Both the position numbers and the translations under genes were made by a program. This document shows, in pieces, positions 1 to 12,015 of a stretch of 64,000 bases of DNA. The stretch lies in NCBI GenBank assembly GCA_043228905.1, contig JBHGNT010000011.1, positions 10,726,001 to 10,790,000 on the forward strand. Reading direction: 5' to 3'. How positions within the stretch are numbered: the first letter of the stretch is position 1; each line of letters opens with the position of its first letter. The stretch comes from Azolla caroliniana (lineage: Eukaryota > Polypodiophyta). The notes beneath the pieces were generated by a model. The model searched no databases. It was given only the letters and a program-made list of their open reading frames with translations, and was not told where the DNA came from.

Positions 1-3000
1 GCTTCCACCCATTTCGTGCAATAATCCGTTGCCACGATGACATAACGATTACCCGTTCTCATTGCCGGTGGCTTGAACGGTCCGACAAAATCCAACCCCC
101 ACTTCTGGAATGGCTCTAGTGGAAGTACCGGTTGGTGTGGCATTCGTGCTTGCTCCGTAGGCTGGCCCATTCGTTGGCATAGGTCACATTCCTTAGCATA
201 CTTGACGGCGTCTTTTAACGTCGTGGGCCACCACAAGCCGCTCTGCCATACTTTCCTCGCCGTCGCTTCCCCGGCATAGTGTCCTCCGGCAACCCCACAG
301 TGTGCTTCCCGTAAAATTACTTCTTTCTCGTCACTACGGACTGCCCGTCGCCATATTCCATCTGCTCCTTTGTGGTAGAGAGTGTCCCGTAACAGACAGA
401 AATTGCGGCTCTGCACCGCCAGTCGTTTCCTCTCGTCCCGGTTCATTTCCTCCGGTGGCAGGCCCGTGCTTAGGAACTGGTGCATGTTTGTCAGCCATTT
501 ATCTTCTGATGCCACCGTGTCGTCCGCTGCCGTTTCCGGGGTGATACGGAATAACTCCGCGTCCGGGAATTCATCCGCTACTCCGTCGCCTGGTTCTCCG
601 GACTCTAACCGGCTCAGGTAGTCTGCTACGGCATGCTGGATACCGGGCCGGTGGAAAATCTCGAATTCGAACTCCTGCAACAGCAAGGTCCAACGGGCCA
701 ACTTACCGGTCAGGGACGCCTTGGAAACTAAGTAGAGGAGCGCCGAGTGATCCACATGGAAGGAGAACTTCCTTCCCAATAGGTAGTGACGAAACTTTGT
801 GACACTGTAGATCATGCCGAGGGCCTCCCGTTCCGTCGTTGAATAGTTCTTCTCCGCTTGGGACAGCTTCCGGCTGGCGTAATATACCGGCCGGTACCAT
901 TTGGGCTCCGTAAGCTGCATTAAGGCGCTGCCAATCGCGATGTCGGACGCGTCCACGAACACGTGAAATTCCTTGCTCCAATCCGGAGGCTGTACGACGG
1001 GTGCTTGCGATAAAAGTACCTTCAGGGCATTGTATGCCTTATCCTCCGTCTCCGTCCATTGGAACGGTGTCCGATGTACCGCGGTGTGTAATGGTGTCGC
1101 CAAGTCCGCCAAGTGACGGAGCATCCGGCTATGCCACCGGATTTGTCCTAAAAATCGGCTTAGTGCTTTGGCCGTTTTCGGCGCCGGTGCCCCTAGTATG
1201 GCGTTTACTTTGTCCGGGTCGACCGCAATGCCCTCCTTACTTACGATGTGTCCCAGCAATATTCCACTTGAAACCCCAAAGATGCATTTTGCTGGGTTTA
1301 AGCTTAGCCGGTATAACCTGCACTTTTCAAGGCATAACCGTAGGTGCTGCAAATGGTCTTTTCCCCGGCTATAGACTGCAAAATCATCTAGGAAAACTTG
1401 CATGAAGGCAGGAATGTATTCGCCGAAGATCTCCATGATGATTCGCTGGAACGTTGCTGGTGCCGTTTTTAGGCCGAACATCATGACTTCGGCCACAAAC
1501 ACCCCCCATTCGGTGACGAACGCTGTCTTTTCCTGGTCGTCCGGGTGCATCCGGATTTGATTGTACCCGCTGAACCCGTCTAAAAAGCTATAAACTTCAT
1601 GACCGGCGACGGCATCCAGTACTCCGTCCGTGAACGGAAGAGGGAATGCATCCGTAATTGTGGCGGCATTTAGTTTCCTGTAATCAACACACACACGGAT
1701 TTTACCGTTTTTCTTGGGGACGACGACGATGGGGCTTAGCCACGTCGCTTTCTTTACTGGCCGGATGAAGCCCACTCTTAGGAGTTTGTCGATTTCCTCC
1801 TTCACTTTGGCGGCGTAGTTGGGGTTCATTCGGTATCGTCTTTGCGCCACTGGTTTCGCGTCCTTGCCTAAGTGGATCTGATGCTGATATAATTGAGGGT
1901 CCAGCCCTCGCATGTCTTCGTATGACCAGGCGAATACGTCGCGAAACTCCGTGAGAAGTTTGATCATCGCCGCTTTATCTTCCGGCTTCATTTCTTTGGC
2001 GATGTGAACCGGCTTTGATTCGTCCTTGCTTCCTAGGTTCACTTCGTCGAGCTGGGATGCTTTTACCCGTTGGGAAACGGCCATTTCCCGTTCCAACGCT
2101 TCCTGTGCTTGCCGTAATTCCCGAATCGCATCTTTGTCTGGTTCGGCTTCGGTGTCGTCCCGCTGCGGAAAGTATGCGGCTACGGCTTCAGCTACGTCAA
2201 TCTCGAAGAGTGGTACGATCTTCGGATGTTCCTCCAAGTACTGGGCTTCTTCGTCGTCTGCCAATCCTTCAAGCATGTTCACACATTCCGCATACAGCGG
2301 TGTGCATTCCTTACCGTTGCTCGTCCGTGGTTGTGTCGGTACCCGGACCTTGGCTTTTCCGCGCCGGAAGGTAATCATATTTTTTCGCCAATTTTGCTTG
2401 ATGTGTGCTGTTTTCAACCATGGTCTGCCCAGCAATAGTGGGTACGCGCCTTGCGCCTGTAGCTGCAGCACGACAGCCGAGATGTGAAATGTGTGGCCTC
2501 CTATGGTGACTTCCAATTTCCGTATTAAGCCCGTCGGCCGTACAGAGCTCGTATCCGCCATCCGTAGCCAGAACGGGCATGGCTCCCATTCATGTATACC
2601 CAAGGCATCACACGTACGGAGGCTTATTACGTTCACCCCGGAACCTCCATCGATTACGGTGCCGGGAAGTTCGTGCCCTTTGACAATAGCTGTAATCACC
2701 GGACTGCTAGTGTCCACTACCGTTGGTCCCTCCTCCGGGTTTGAGAAGAGGACTGGTGCCGGTGGGGCTATGCCGTCTGACATGCCCGTTTTTAGCCCTT
2801 CCGTAAATCGCGGCACGAGCTGTAAGAGTCTTCCTAGCGGCAACGTGATCTGACATTCTTGCAGTGCTTGCCATGTCTCGTTTTCTGGGTGGCTACCGCC
2901 GGCACTCCCTATGCTATTTGCCTTTTGCCGTTCTGCGTCAGCGACGTTCTTTTCATTGGCTTCCTTCACCCATTCCGTCGCTTGTTTTCGTATGACCTCT

Positions 3001-4886
3001 TGTTTTTCCCACTCTTTGGCCATGCCCCTCGACCGTGTGGTTACTTGCTGTAAATCCGCCACTTCTGGAACCACCATATTAACTGCTGGTCGTTTCTCGT
3101 AGCTCTTTACCGGGCACTGGTTACTGTAGTGGCCTTCCTGCCTGCAGTAGTAGCAGTACTCTTTACGGGTATTGCTGGATTCAGCATTGCTGGTAGCCGG
3201 CGTCGGTCCCGTAGCGAGCGGTGCGTTCTGTGCCGGTTGGCTCCTTGGTGTTCCATGTTCCGGGTCCCTGGGGTGACCACCTTTCTTGAAATTACGTTTC
3301 TTATTATTCTTATTCTTATTTCGGTAGTCCGGTCGTGGTGGATCGTAAAATCGGCCATAGTCCTCCTGGTGCCGTCGGTAACTAGGCGAATGGTCTCTGT
3401 CGTATTGCTCGTGTCGCCTGTTGGGCTCTCGATAACGGTCCGATCGCTCATACCGGTCGTAGTTATCACGCCGATTCCCGTACCGGCCATCATTCTCTTG
3501 CCTGTCTCCGTACCGGACATCTTGTGCCGGTGGGTACCGGTTCCCTCTTTGCCAACGATCGTCATCTTCGTCTCGGCTGCTTCTTGGCTCGATCCGTCGG
3601 ACGGGTGGTGCTTGTCGATTTAACAGGTTGTACTCGCACCGGTCCGTTGTATGACTCTTGGATTGACAAATCACACACTGAGTGCGCATGGTGCACTCTA
3701 CTGCCGAGTGTCCGGCATTCAAGCAGATTGTGCATTGAATTGCCTGCCGGAACCGGAGATCTTCCTCGGTGGGTAACGCCCGTTGTAGTGTTCCCAGCGT
3801 AAGCCATGAGCTTGTCTTTTCCATTTCCCTGACCCGGTCAATGACCTGATCGATGGTGCATCCTCGAAAGTCGATCACCGTACACACCGTGCGTAACGGT
3901 TCCCGGAGTGCGTTTAAAAATATCGTCCGTAATTCCTCCTCCGGGGGTGCACGAGCAAGCTGGCTATGCATCCGTTGGAAACGGATGACGAATTGGGGAA
4001 TGCTTTCCCCTGCCTCCTGCCGGATCGTATAAAACAGGCCCACCATTGTCGTCTGGTCGACCTCCTTGTGGAAAAAATGCAAGAATTTTGCTTTTAATTC
4101 TGCAAATGTTGTGATGGTCGCCGGGTCCTGCGACCGCCGCCATCGTGTCGCTGGTCCCTCCAACGTGACTCCGAATTCCGCTATCTTCGAGCGTTCTTCT
4201 TCCTCCGGTGTCATTCGCTGGGACGTGTGATTTGCTTCCCATGTCTGCTCGAAGTCATCCACATGCGCTTCCGCATCCGGATCATCGCGGTACTTTGAAT
4301 ATTGGAACGGCATGTCGTCGTCCAGTATTAAGCCGCGGTTTAGTGGCGTTTGTTGATATTTTTCCGGTTCTTTCTCCGGTTCCACTTCCGGTACCTTTGC
4401 CGGTCCGTTCGTCGGTGTTGGTGGCTTTGCTTCTTCCACTTCCGGTGTTGGTGGGTTGACGGCTTCCGTTTGCGGTTCCGGATAGCCCTGGTTGAGCGGT
4501 TCCGGTTCTGGAGTCGGCACGGTATCCGACCCGTCGTCTTCCGGGCCGCCGGGGGTATCGTTGCTGCTCCGGTAGTTCGTGTGCACGCTGTATCCCCCTT
4601 CGGAATCTGATTCGTAGGCTGAAAAGGCTTCTGCCTCGTTTTCTCCGCTTGCCAGCGCCTCCAGGAGTCGTTCGGTTTCCCGGAGACTACTTAGACTGCT
4701 TCCGTCGTCCTGGTTGCGAGTTTGCCGTAACCGGAGAGATTCCTCCGCGACTCTCCGGATCTCGTTGGAGAACGAACGATCCGAGCGAATTTCCTGCGCT
4801 GCTTGCTGGAAAGTCTCACGCCGTCTTTGCCGTTCGGCGATGCGTCGAGCTCGGTCTGTAACCAAGTCGTGCGTTGGTCTAGTCAT
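1..4886 (-). CDS. Gag-Pol polyprotein of gypsy G1 (partial, runs off the window)
   Basis: The frame from the ATG at 4886 stays open for about 1,628 codons to the edge. I confirmed it at several landmarks that share the phase. Gag carries three CCHC knuckles of form C-x2-C-x4-H-x4-C: two close together at residues 385-417 and one near 578-591. The retropepsin-type site is D746 in [13 protein letters not shown] has FLDDF with its aspartates at residues 1167-1168. RNase H starts near 1309 with FVDASD. The integrase HHCC zinc domain lies near 1525-1565 and the first catalytic Asp, in LDFVGPF, near 1600. An upstream ATG at 4890 gives only a three-codon ORF, so 4886 is the likely start. Gag and pol in a single frame implies one polyprotein cut by the protease. 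Confidence 0.88.
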   Translation of the reverse strand, partial: MTRPTHDLVTDRARRIAERQRRRETFQQAAQEIRSDRSFSNEIRRVAEESLRLRQTRNQDDGSSLSSLRETERLLEALASGENEAEAFSAYESDSEGGYSVHTNYRSSNDTPGGPEDDGSDTVPTPEPEPLNQGYPEPQTEAVNPPTPEVEEAKPPTPTNGPAKVPEVEPEKEPEKYQQTPLNRGLILDDDMPFQYSKYRDDPDAEAHVDDFEQTWEANHTSQRMTPEEEERSKIAEFGVTLEGPATRWRRSQDPATITTFAELKAKFLHFFHKEVDQTTMVGLFYTIRQEAGESIPQFVIRFQRMHSQLARAPPEEELRTIFLNALREPLRTVCTVIDFRGCTIDQVIDRVREMEKTSSWLTLGTLQRALPTEEDLRFRQAIQCTICLNAGHSAVECTMRTQCVICQSKSHTTDRCEYNLLNRQAPPVRRIEPRSSRDEDDDRWQRGNRYPPAQDVRYGDRQENDGRYGNRRDNYDRYERSDRYREPNRRHEQYDRDHSPSYRRHQEDYGRFYDPPRPDYRNKNKNNKKRNFKKGGHPRDPEHGTPRSQPAQNAPLATGPTPATSNAESSNTRKEYCYYCRQEGHYSNQCPVKSYEKRPAVNMVVPEVADLQQVTTRSRGMAKEWEKQEVIRKQATEWVKEANEKNVADAERQKANSIGSAGGSHPENETWQALQECQITLPLGRLLQLVPRFTEGLKTGMSDGIAPPAPVLFSNPEEGPTVVDTSSPVITAIVKGHELPGTVIDGGSGVNVISLRTCDALGIHEWEPCPFWLRMADTSSVRPTGLIRKLEVTIGGHTFHISAVVLQLQAQGAYPLLLGRPWLKTAHIKQNWRKNMITFRRGKAKVRVPTQPRTSNGKECTPLYAECVNMLEGLADDEEAQYLEEHPKIVPLFEIDVAEAVAAYFPQRDDTEAEPDKDAIRELRQAQEALEREMAVSQRVKASQLDEVNLGSKDESKPVHIAKEMKPEDKAAMIKLLTEFRDVFAWSYEDMRGLDPQLYQHQIHLGKDAKPVAQRRYRMNPNYAAKVKEEIDKLLRVGFIRPVKKATWLSPIVVVPKKNGKIRVCVDYRKLNAATITDAFPLPFTDGVLDAVAGHEVYSFLDGFSGYNQIRMHPDDQEKTAFVTEWGVFVAEVMMFGLKTAPATFQRIIMEIFGEYIPAFMQVFLDDFAVYSRGKDHLQHLRLCLEKCRLYRLSLNPAKCIFGVSSGILLGHIVSKEGIAVDPDKVNAILGAPAPKTAKALSRFLGQIRWHSRMLRHLADLATPLHTAVHRTPFQWTETEDKAYNALKVLLSQAPVVQPPDWSKEFHVFVDASDIAIGSALMQLTEPKWYRPVYYASRKLSQAEKNYSTTEREALGMIYSVTKFRHYLLGRKFSFHVDHSALLYLVSKASLTGKLARWTLLLQEFEFEIFHRPGIQHAVADYLSRLESGEPGDGVADEFPDAELFRITPETAADDTVASEDKWLTNMHQFLSTGLPPEEMNRDERKRLAVQSRNFCLLRDTLYHKGADGIWRRAVRSDEKEVILREAHCGVAGGHYAGEATARKVWQSGLWWPTTLKDAVKYAKECDLCQRMGQPTEQARMPHQPVLPLEPFQKWGLDFVGPFKPPAMRTGNRYVIVATDYCTKWVE

Positions 4887-4913
4887 CCATTACCGTCGTT
4901 CGCTGCGAGAAAG

Positions 4914-4931
4914 CAGGAATCGTGGTCGCCA
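4914..4931 (-). other. Primer-binding site of G1, tRNA-Arg-like
   Basis: On the minus strand the bases after the LTR read TGGCGACCACGATTCCTG, beginning with the TGG that pairs with a tRNA CCA end. CGACCACG matches the acceptor end of an arginine-type tRNA ending in CGTGGTCG. The tRNA assignment comes from remembered tRNA ends and is not a search result. A four-base spacer separates it from the LTR. Confidence 0.6.
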
Positions 4932-4935
4932 AAAC

Positions 4936-5299
4936 TGTGTTATTCGCTTAGCCGGACAAGGCCTAACACAAGGTGTCACGGAGACACTTCACCAAAGGGT
5001 GATTACGGCATAGGATTAAGATTCAACGATTACACCGACTTACGTAGGTTACACGATTAGATTGCTTGGTTAATTACACGCGTAAGATATAACAGTGATT
5101 ACAGAACGGAAATCAAGACAGAAGTACAAACATCATAAGCTCTATTAATTATCCGCTGTCATTACAATAGGGTCCGGGCCTTTAAATAGGTTTCCGGCCC
5201 GTAGTACAAAACGGTGCCTCTCGCACCTATTCGGGATCCGTCCGGATCTGGAACGGCATACCGTTTCCAGTCCGTCCGTCCACACTATCCTCATTTACA
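4936..5299 (-). repeat. 5' LTR of G1
   Basis: On the minus strand the LTR starts TGTAAATGAGG near 5299 and ends AATAACACA at 4936, giving TG...CA ends and about 364 bp. A TATA-like CTATTTAAAGG lies at 5179-5190. A matching piece of the LTR 3' end, sharing ACCCTTTGGTGAAGTGTCT, recurs on the plus strand at 13640-13712, which ties G1 and G2 to one family. The right boundary is uncertain by about 10 bases. Confidence 0.7.
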
Positions 5300-5311
5300 A
5301 CCATATATAAT

Positions 5312-7838
5312 TAATTCCGTATTTTGGACTCCTTGCCGGCCGGTAACACTTCTTTCCTCTTTTGTTCACTATCTGTGGGTAACGGTCCCGCGGCCGGTTT
5401 CACTTTCTTCTCCACGGTCTTGTATTTCGTACTTACCATTGCTTCTTCTTTGCGGAGCGCATCCGGCCCCATTTTCACAATGATCTCGTACATCTCGACC
5501 GACTCCACCGGAATTACCCGGTTTCCCTGGCTTGTATCTTCCGCGAGCTCTTTCAAGCCGTTGTAGTGTGCTCCCATAGAACACCTCTTCGATTATTCCC
5601 ACGATTTCTTCGTCTTCTTTTATTATTGATGCCGACCGTAACTTATCCTCTACTTTTCGGTATTCTTTCTTCATTTCTCCGGTTACGGCCGTGTACGTGG
5701 ATGCCCCATCCGGACCGATTCGTACTTGTTTTGCACAGAGAGGTTTCTTCCTGTGTGGGGTATCAGGGCTTTTTGGACTATCACTTCCCCACTCCGCAAC
5801 AATCCGCTCTAAAAATCCATTCTTGTTTGGGACAAGAGCTCTCTCTTGTTCCTTTCATGATTTGCCGGCACCATTAGGAATTGGACGGATTTCCCTCCAT
5901 TTTGGCTCCGAATTCGCGCAAAAGCTGCACTGCTATCGAGAACCTTCGTCTCCATCCGTGATGCCGTGATAAAAGGTTGCCCGAGGATCACGAAGTGTGA
6001 GATCTCGTCTTGTACGAAGAAATTTTGGTCGATCTAGACATCCTCGATCTTCACCGTCACATCCGGACAAGCCGCAAATAGATCTTCCGTTGCTTTAGTG
6101 GCCGCCCGGATCTTCCACCCATGATTCGTGTTAATAGGCCACTTACCCTTCCGGTAGAATTCCTTGGACATCAAGTTGATCTCCGATCCGTGATCAATCA
6201 ATCCTAGCACAGGTTCTTTGATGTTACCGATTCGGACCGGAGTCTCTGTAGTTGCGCGTGCCCAGTGTGGCTTTGTGTAGTGAGAATTCGGTATTTCGTC
6301 CTCCAATTCGGTGTCATTCTCCTCCGTACTTTGCCTTTTTTTCTTCACGAGATCCACAAGAAGATCGTGGAACTCCTTCTTCGCTATTCCGAGTAATTTT
6401 CTCGAAGCGAAAAATCTACCCGGCTATCGAGGATTCTCTCCTCAAACACCTTTTTCAAGTTCGTTTGTTGTTCGATGTCTGAGGCGAGTTTGAATGCCGG
6501 AATCATCTTTTCTTTTCCCTTACCTCCGTAGTTCCAGCTTCCCAGTGTCTTCGATGGACCGGCCGCCTCATCCGTGCGCTGTCGCTTCTCATCTACATAC
6601 ACTTCATGCAATTGGCATAAAGCGAACACACTATTCTTATCGACGGGGCAATCCCATCCCGTAGCTTCCCGGATGCTTTCCGCGGTGCTTCGGATCTCGT
6701 TAGAGTCGGTTTTCTCGGTGTTTTCTAGCACTTGCGGCCAAAAAGACGCCTTTGCTCCCGATGACTCCTCGACACGTATTCCCGCGGTTGTCGCGTAATT
6801 GTTCTTCGCCACTATTTCCTCCTCTAGGACCTTCTTCATGCCGCCTTTTCGGAAGTTCAGTCGGAGCGGCTTCCGAGAGTCCATCGAATGAATCTGATTT
6901 CCCTCGTAGTAGATAAGATCCTGTCGTAGCGCTTCCTTGTGCTCGTCGCAATCCCTCCGATCATGTTCGGTGCTATCACACCATATGTATCGACGGTCCA
7001 TATACTTGGAACTTGTCGGACGGTCATCCGACTTCTTCACCATCGCGATTTTGAGATTCTCCATCTCCTTCAGCAATTGCTCCACTGTAGTTGTGTCGAT
7101 TCCCTTCTCAGTTGTAGCTTCCCGAGCCCGCGGTTGATGGTCTTCCGATCCGGATCTCGGTTTCGGAATCGGTTCCGAAACCCTCTTTTCTTCGTTGGCA
7201 AGCCATTGCCCCCTCTTTGTGTATCGTATGCCGATATCCCGCACGCTTTCCCATGTTTCGGTGAGGCCGCTCTCGGTAGTCGTGTCCTCTAGAAGCACTC
7301 CAAGATCCTTCCGGTCCCGGATGTCTACGACTCGTAAGAACATGATAACTTTGTCCGGTGCGAGGATAGCTTGATCTCTCGCAGACAACCTCCCGAACCA
7401 ACTTTCGAATGCCGAAAACACATCGAGGACCTTCATCCCCTTGTCCGACGTTTCTACCCAATCCTCGAATCCTCTCCGCGTTGCCTTGGAGGCGTCCTCG
7501 ATAGCGAACGTGGTCTTTAGCGCCTCTTCAAACGCTTCCCACGTCGGATTTTGTTGTCATAGCCCGTGGATACTTGCTTGAAGCCCGTCGGTAGCCACCC
7601 GGTTGAAGGATGCCACTTGCAGTCCTTCCGAAATCCCGCACCGTAGCATTTCCACTTTGTAGTCCCGAAGATAGCGTGATACGTCCTTTCCGTTGAATTG
7701 CCCGATCCGTTGCACGAGCCTCTCTACTGCCGCCGCTATCTCCAACATTGCACGTTGTTCCTGAAGCATCAGCTCGAACATCATCATCATGTTGTTAGCC
7801 TCCGGTTGATTTTCCATCTCCTTGCCACCCGTTTTCAC
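5312..7838 (-). pseudogene. gag-protease remnant of G3
   Basis: Gag starts near 7838. It is broken by a stop at 7557 and resumes at 7556-6384, with the largest open piece at 7436-6384 (350 residues). That piece has an imperfect knuckle, IWCDSTEHDRRDCDE, where the first Cys is replaced. The protease piece at 6357-6034 shows LIDHGSEINLMS, with D-H-G where retropepsins usually have D-S/T-G. It continues as a fragment at 5991-5809 that covers the C-terminal part of the protease. The piece at 5577-5311 matches the linker before RT in G6 (STKYKTVEKKVK against STKYKTVDRKVR). Stops and frame changes make it non-functional. Confidence 0.8.
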
Positions 7839-7851
7839 GTCGGGTTCACCA
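7834..7851 (-). other. Primer-binding site of G3
   Basis: The minus strand reads TGGTGAACCCGACGTGAA. The same string is found at the equivalent place in G6 (55393-55410), so it is conserved in the DHG family. I could not assign the tRNA. Confidence 0.6.
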
Positions 7852-8348
7852 CTTGTGTTGTGCCTTTCGGCACCGGATCGTTTGCGTGAGTCGGGTGGGA
7901 ACCACCGAGGTTTTGGACTAGGAGAAAAGAAAATTGTAAGGCAATGAAGAATATGAAATATGTTGTAAGAAAGAAAGATATGAAAAACTCGTGAATCCCA
8001 CGAGTATAGTGTATTAGTGAGTACTCAAATTAAGAGACGAAAATAGTTAGCAAACTCGTGGATCCCACGATTATATTATATTAATCAACCCTTGTAAAAA
8101 TAATCAACAACCTCTATACATCTTTCTCTCTTCCTTATATAGTGTTGGAAGAGTCTAAGTTTATCACATGCAAGCATCATGCTTTTCCTATTTTTAGTTT
8201 TCATGCACACTGCATGTGCATGATTAGCTTTCTATCTCATCTTTTCTTTTAACTCGAGTGTCTATGCATGAATAACTTTTTGTACCACGCATGTCTAGAA
8301 ATTTTACATGGGATAAAGTTTAGTATAACTTTAAAATTCATAATACGC

Positions 8349-8405
8349 TAGTATAATGATAAGGCTTAACATTATTAACATGGAGGTGCAAGGTTCGATT
8401 CTTGC
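8349..8405 (+). promoter_or_regulatory. tRNA-like module with pol III A and B boxes inside the G3 LTR
   Basis: A box candidate TAGTATAATGA at 8349-8359 and B box GGTTCGATTC at 8392-8401, 43 bases start to start, as in tRNA genes. The B box sits in a perfect T-arm-like stem, GCAAG...CTTGC. No acceptor stem closes around it, so this is a tRNA-like or SINE-like piece and not a tRNA gene. The same module with the same spacing is in the solo LTR at 11913-11966. Confidence 0.5.
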
Positions 8406-8465
8406 CCTATGCATGTAATATATAATTTTATACTTTCTTCTATTTACAAATATGTCTCTTCATCT

Positions 8466-8690
8466 GGTGAGAGACTCTCACCGACCTTCTTCATCCGGCT
8501 CTTGCCGGTTCTACTTCATCCGGTTCTCGCCGGTTTTCTTTATCCGGTTCTTACCGGATCCTTCTTACCGGTCCTCTTCGTTCGTTTCTTACCGACTCTC
8601 ACCGGCCTTCTTCATCCGGCTCTCGCCGGTCTCCTTACCCGTTTCGGTCCTCACCGGTTCTTCCTTCCGGTTCTCACTGGGTACTGCATA
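8466..8690. repeat. CCGG-rich minisatellite inside the G3 LTR
   Basis: Imperfect tandem units of about 20 to 25 bases built on TTCATCCGGCTCTCGCCGG. They translate to a leucine/proline-rich open frame on the plus strand, which I regard as a by-product of the repeat. Confidence 0.75.
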
Positions 8691-8750
8691 TCCTATCCGG
8701 AGAAACCAAAAATGTAAATTTTCACATAGTGTGCGAATTACACTACGACA

Positions 8751-10447
8751 ACGTAGATCATTCGGCACTCCTCTATTTAGTTTCCAAATGGTCACTAACT
8801 GGTATGTTGGCACGGTGGACGTTGTTGTTGCAGGAATTTGAGTTCGAAATATTCCACTGACCCGACATACGGCTCGCAGTGGCAGACTATTTGAGCCGGT
8901 TAGATTCCGGCGAGACTGGTAACGGAGTCCCGGACGAGTTTCTGGATGCTAAGCTATTTAGAGTCACCGCGGAAACGGCAACAGATGAAACAGTGGCACA
9001 AGAAGATAAGTGACTAACGAATATGCAACAATTTCTAAGCACCGGATTGCCTCTGGAGGAGATGAACCGGGACGAGAGGAAACGCCTGGCGATACAAAGC
9101 CGACACTTCTGTTTATTACGGGACACGCTATACCACAAAGGCGCGGACGGTATATGGCGACGGGCGGTGCGCAACGACGAGAAGGATATAATACTACGAG
9201 ATGCACACTTGGAGTCACCGGAGGCCAGTACGCTGGAGATGCTACGGCAAGGAAGATATGGCAGAGTGGCCTATGGTGGCCGATAACATTGAAAGACGCG
9301 GTCCGGTACGCTAAAGAATGCGATCTATGTCAACAAATGGGCCAGCCAACTGAACAAGCTAGGATGCCGCACTAGCCGGTACTGCCGTTAGAACCATTTC
9401 AAAAATGGGGGCTGGATTTTGTGGGTCCATTCAAACCATCGGCAATGAGAACTGGCAACAGGTATGTGATCGTAGCTACAGATTACTGCATGAAATGGGT
9501 AGAAGCCAAAGCCTTGCGCGATAACACCGCGACGTCGATGGTGAAATTCTTATATGAATACATCTAGTGCAGGTATGGATGTCCGATCGAGCTAATAAGT
9601 TACCAAGGAGGACACGTCCTCAGACAAGTGGTGGAAAGCTTGACATCGTTCTATGCCGTGGTGCATAAACGGAGCACGCCATACTATCTGCAAGCAAACG
9701 GGTTAGCTGAGTCGACGAACAAAATGCTACAAACCGAACAGACTGGGATACGAAGTTGCACAGCGCACTCTGGGCTTACCGGACAGCCTACAAAACAAGC
9801 ATCCAAACCACACCGTTCCGGCTAGCATTCAGATTGGAGGCCTTCATGCCGGTAGAGTTCCAGATCCCGAGCTTACGGATTCAAATTAGGGAACGGTTAA
9901 ACGAGAAGGAATCGGAGGCAATTCAGTTAACAGCTCTGTGTGAACTAGAAGAACACCAACTAGCGAGTATCATGCACCTGGAACTGGAGCAGTGGTGAAG
10001 AAAGGCGTTTGTGGATCACCATCGAAAAGGAAATGAGAAGATGTTTGGAATCGGCAAGCCGATACTAGTGCTCCAGACTCGGATGGGAAAGATGCCGGGG
10101 AAACTACGGTTTCGGTGGACCGGACCGTACTGGATCACACGCGAGTTGAATGGATCCTACCAGTTAGGGACACTCGCCGGCAAGGTTCTGGGTAAGTGGG
10201 TCAACGGGTTTCGACTAAAGCCATATGAAGGACCGATGCCCAAGAACCCATTTGAACAAAAGGCCGACACCAAAACAGATGCCAGCAAACCGACCGATAC
10301 AGCAACCTGGGTTGAAAACGACAACCACAAAGCCGGTAGGGAGGAGCACGAAATGGCAACCGGGGAGAACAAAATGACGACAAACCGTCAAGAGGCCGGC
10401 AAGGTGCACGCTCGGATTAAGAATCCGGTACGACCGGAGACAAATTA
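8751..10447 (+). pseudogene. RNase H-integrase remnant of G2
   Basis: Reads from VDHSALLYL at the junction through ADYLSRLDSG, the integrase zinc region (CDLCQQMGQP near 9320), the core with LDFVGPF near 9415-9435, and a C-terminal region with RWTGPYWITRELNGSYQLGTL (10110-10180), which resembles a GPY/F module. Several in-frame stops interrupt it, for example at 9010, 9373 and 9565, and there are frameshifts. Many stops sit where G1 has Trp or Gln, as expected from C-to-T or G-to-A change. Confidence 0.82.
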
Positions 10448-10471
10448 ACTCAACAACGTTATTTTAATCAA

Positions 10472-10507
<36 letters not shown>

Positions 10508-10866
10508 CGAATCAAATCAAAGTTAATCATGCAAGGGCGAGGTATGCACAGACATGCAAACGAGGAGTGAACAGGCACTTCCAAAAGGTACGTAGTGGGC
10601 TATGAATAGGGCATTAAACCGCCGCCACATGGCACGTAATGCCATTATAGTATACGACCTACACACGCGTAGGCTCAAAAAAGGCGCCAAGATGCAGAGA
10701 GAAACCCCCCCCCCCCGCATCGAGACCTTCTTCTTTCGCGAACCAAGGAGCACAAATGCACACAAGCGCTTGAAGATCATCAGAAGAGAGCCCACACACA
10801 GAGCCTCCTCACACAGAGCTTCCTCATACACAACCCTCACCAACGCTGTCCGACCTCGACGCAGAC
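10448..10866. other. Spacer between integrase and the extra ORF of G2
   Basis: Non-coding. It contains an (AAT)n microsatellite at 10465-10506 and a run of 12 C at 10705-10716. No promoter or gene is supported. The position matches the untranslated gap that some plant gypsy lineages have before an additional 3' ORF. Confidence 0.6.
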
Positions 10867-11912
10867 ATGGACTGCCAGACTCTCTCTGAGGCCGCCAAGA
10901 AATGGCTACGACAACACGGATTGGAGGGGTTCTTCACAATCATGGACGCACCACGACACAGAGAAGCTGACAAGATCATCAAAGAAATTGACACCAAGCT
11001 GATCACGGAGGAAGCGATCCGTGCACTAATAGGCCTTCCAAAGGGGGGCATCTATACTATTGACAACCCTATCTCCGAACGGCTCATCAAATACATCGGC
11101 GAGTATTCTCTAGCCAGCAAGGGCTACAGGAGACAAGGCGGAGAAGATATGTTATTCCGAGAAATTGCCCGTGTACTCCATGAGTTCGGCCACGTATACC
11201 CTCGACCCCCCGTTATGCCTCAGAACTGAGCAGGCTTGATCATCGCAACATATGAAGGGGTCAAGGTGGATTGGCCGGTGCTGATCGTCGACGGATTGTG
11301 TGCGGCTATTGACACTGTAAGAGGTAAGGAAGCCAAAGAAGGCCGGAAAATATGGCATGCGGTGGCGCAATGGCCCACCCTATTGGTGCCACCTGTCGAG
11401 CCCGTCCAGACCAAGAAGCGGGGAAGAGTAACGGACGACACCCCGAAAGCTGCTTCAAAACGACAGCAGTTGTTGGCCACCAAGACCACTAAGGGGAAGA
11501 CAACTGACACGGTGTCGTGAAGATCCGTCACTACGCGCGGATCGTGAGGCGGAACCGCCGGGGTTCTGGACCAGAAGGATTTAGAGTCGATACAAGCTTT
11601 GGCGAGAAAGTTCTTAAGATAGATTGGGAAAGAGAGAAGTTGAGATTACATGATTGATTTGTTAACGAATTTCTTCTTCTTAATTTTCATAAAAAAAACC
11701 GTGTTTTTCTCTTCCCCCTTCCCTCTTTTATAGATGCTCTCATGCATATGATGCATGTGAGGGTACAAGACATGCATAAATTGCATGTTTGCCATTTGGC
11801 GCTTAAGTATTACATGTGGTGCATGCTAATCATGTCACTCATTTTAGCACTCATGGATGAGAATTTACATGTAAAAGTACAATGATAAAAATATAATTTT
11901 AACTAAATACTA

Positions 11913-11966
11913 TGGCTTAATGGTAAGCCATTTGACTCCTAACTTGGAGGTGCAAGGTTTGAATCC
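11913..11966 (+). promoter_or_regulatory. tRNA-like module in the solo LTR
   Basis: A box TGGCTTAATGG at 11913-11923 within a D-arm-like hairpin (GGCTTA...TAAGCC). B box GGTTTGAATCC at 11956-11966. Start-to-start spacing is 43 bases, equal to the copy at 8349. It has no acceptor stem, so it is not a functional tRNA gene. Confidence 0.55.
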
Positions 11967-12015
11967 ATACTTGCCCTCCTTGTATATGTATATATTTTTA
12001 TATATTTATTTTATC

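Larger units (their letters stand above)
1..5299 (-). mobile_element. Ty3/gypsy element G1, 3' part beyond the window
   Basis: A minus-strand LTR retrotransposon reading from its 5' LTR (about 4936-5299) through a primer-binding site (4914-4931) into one gag-pol frame that leaves the window at position 1. The domain order gag, protease, reverse transcriptase, RNase H, integrase is that of Ty3/gypsy (Metaviridae). The right edge abuts the broken coding sequence of element G3, so G1 appears to be inserted into G3. No in-frame stop was found, which makes it the best preserved element here. The 3' integrase end and 3' LTR cannot be seen, so its completeness is unknown. Confidence 0.88.
5300..8750 (-). 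mobile_element. Gypsy element G3 (DHG family), truncated and nested
   Basis: A minus-strand element made of a 5' LTR (7856-8750), a primer site, gag, protease and the first part of the pol linker before RT. It stops near 5312, where G1 starts, so the rest of its pol and its 3' LTR should lie left of the window. At 8750/8751 its LTR joins exactly the RNase H coding sequence of plus-strand G2, and the first bases there are ACGT, a candidate target-site duplication. Its proteins align along their length with those of G6 at 49-56 kb. Confidence 0.82.
7856..8750 (-). repeat. 5' LTR of G3
   Basis: About 895 bp, reading TGTTGTGCC at its left edge and CACTACGACA at its right edge on the plus strand. 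The minus-strand TATA box CTATATAAGG is near 8141-8150. The right end aligns with the end of the solo LTR at 12531, and the left part (GGAACCACCGAGGTTTTGGA) aligns with the solo LTR near 11552. It contains a tRNA-like module (8349-8405) and a CCGG-rich minisatellite (8466-8690). The left boundary is ambiguous by two bases. Confidence 0.75.

Noticed and set aside
3107-3807. Arg/Thr-rich open frames on both strands
   Set aside because: They overlap the intact G1 gag-pol frame, which has the zinc knuckles and domain order; the others are out of frame.
8409-8841. Overlapping open frames on the plus strand rich in Leu, Pro and Phe
   Set aside because: They are translations of the CCGG-rich minisatellite and LTR of G3; no start context or conservation.
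11911-11985. A tRNA gene in the solo LTR
   Set aside because: A and B boxes are present but there is no acceptor stem or proper anticodon arm; called a tRNA-like module.
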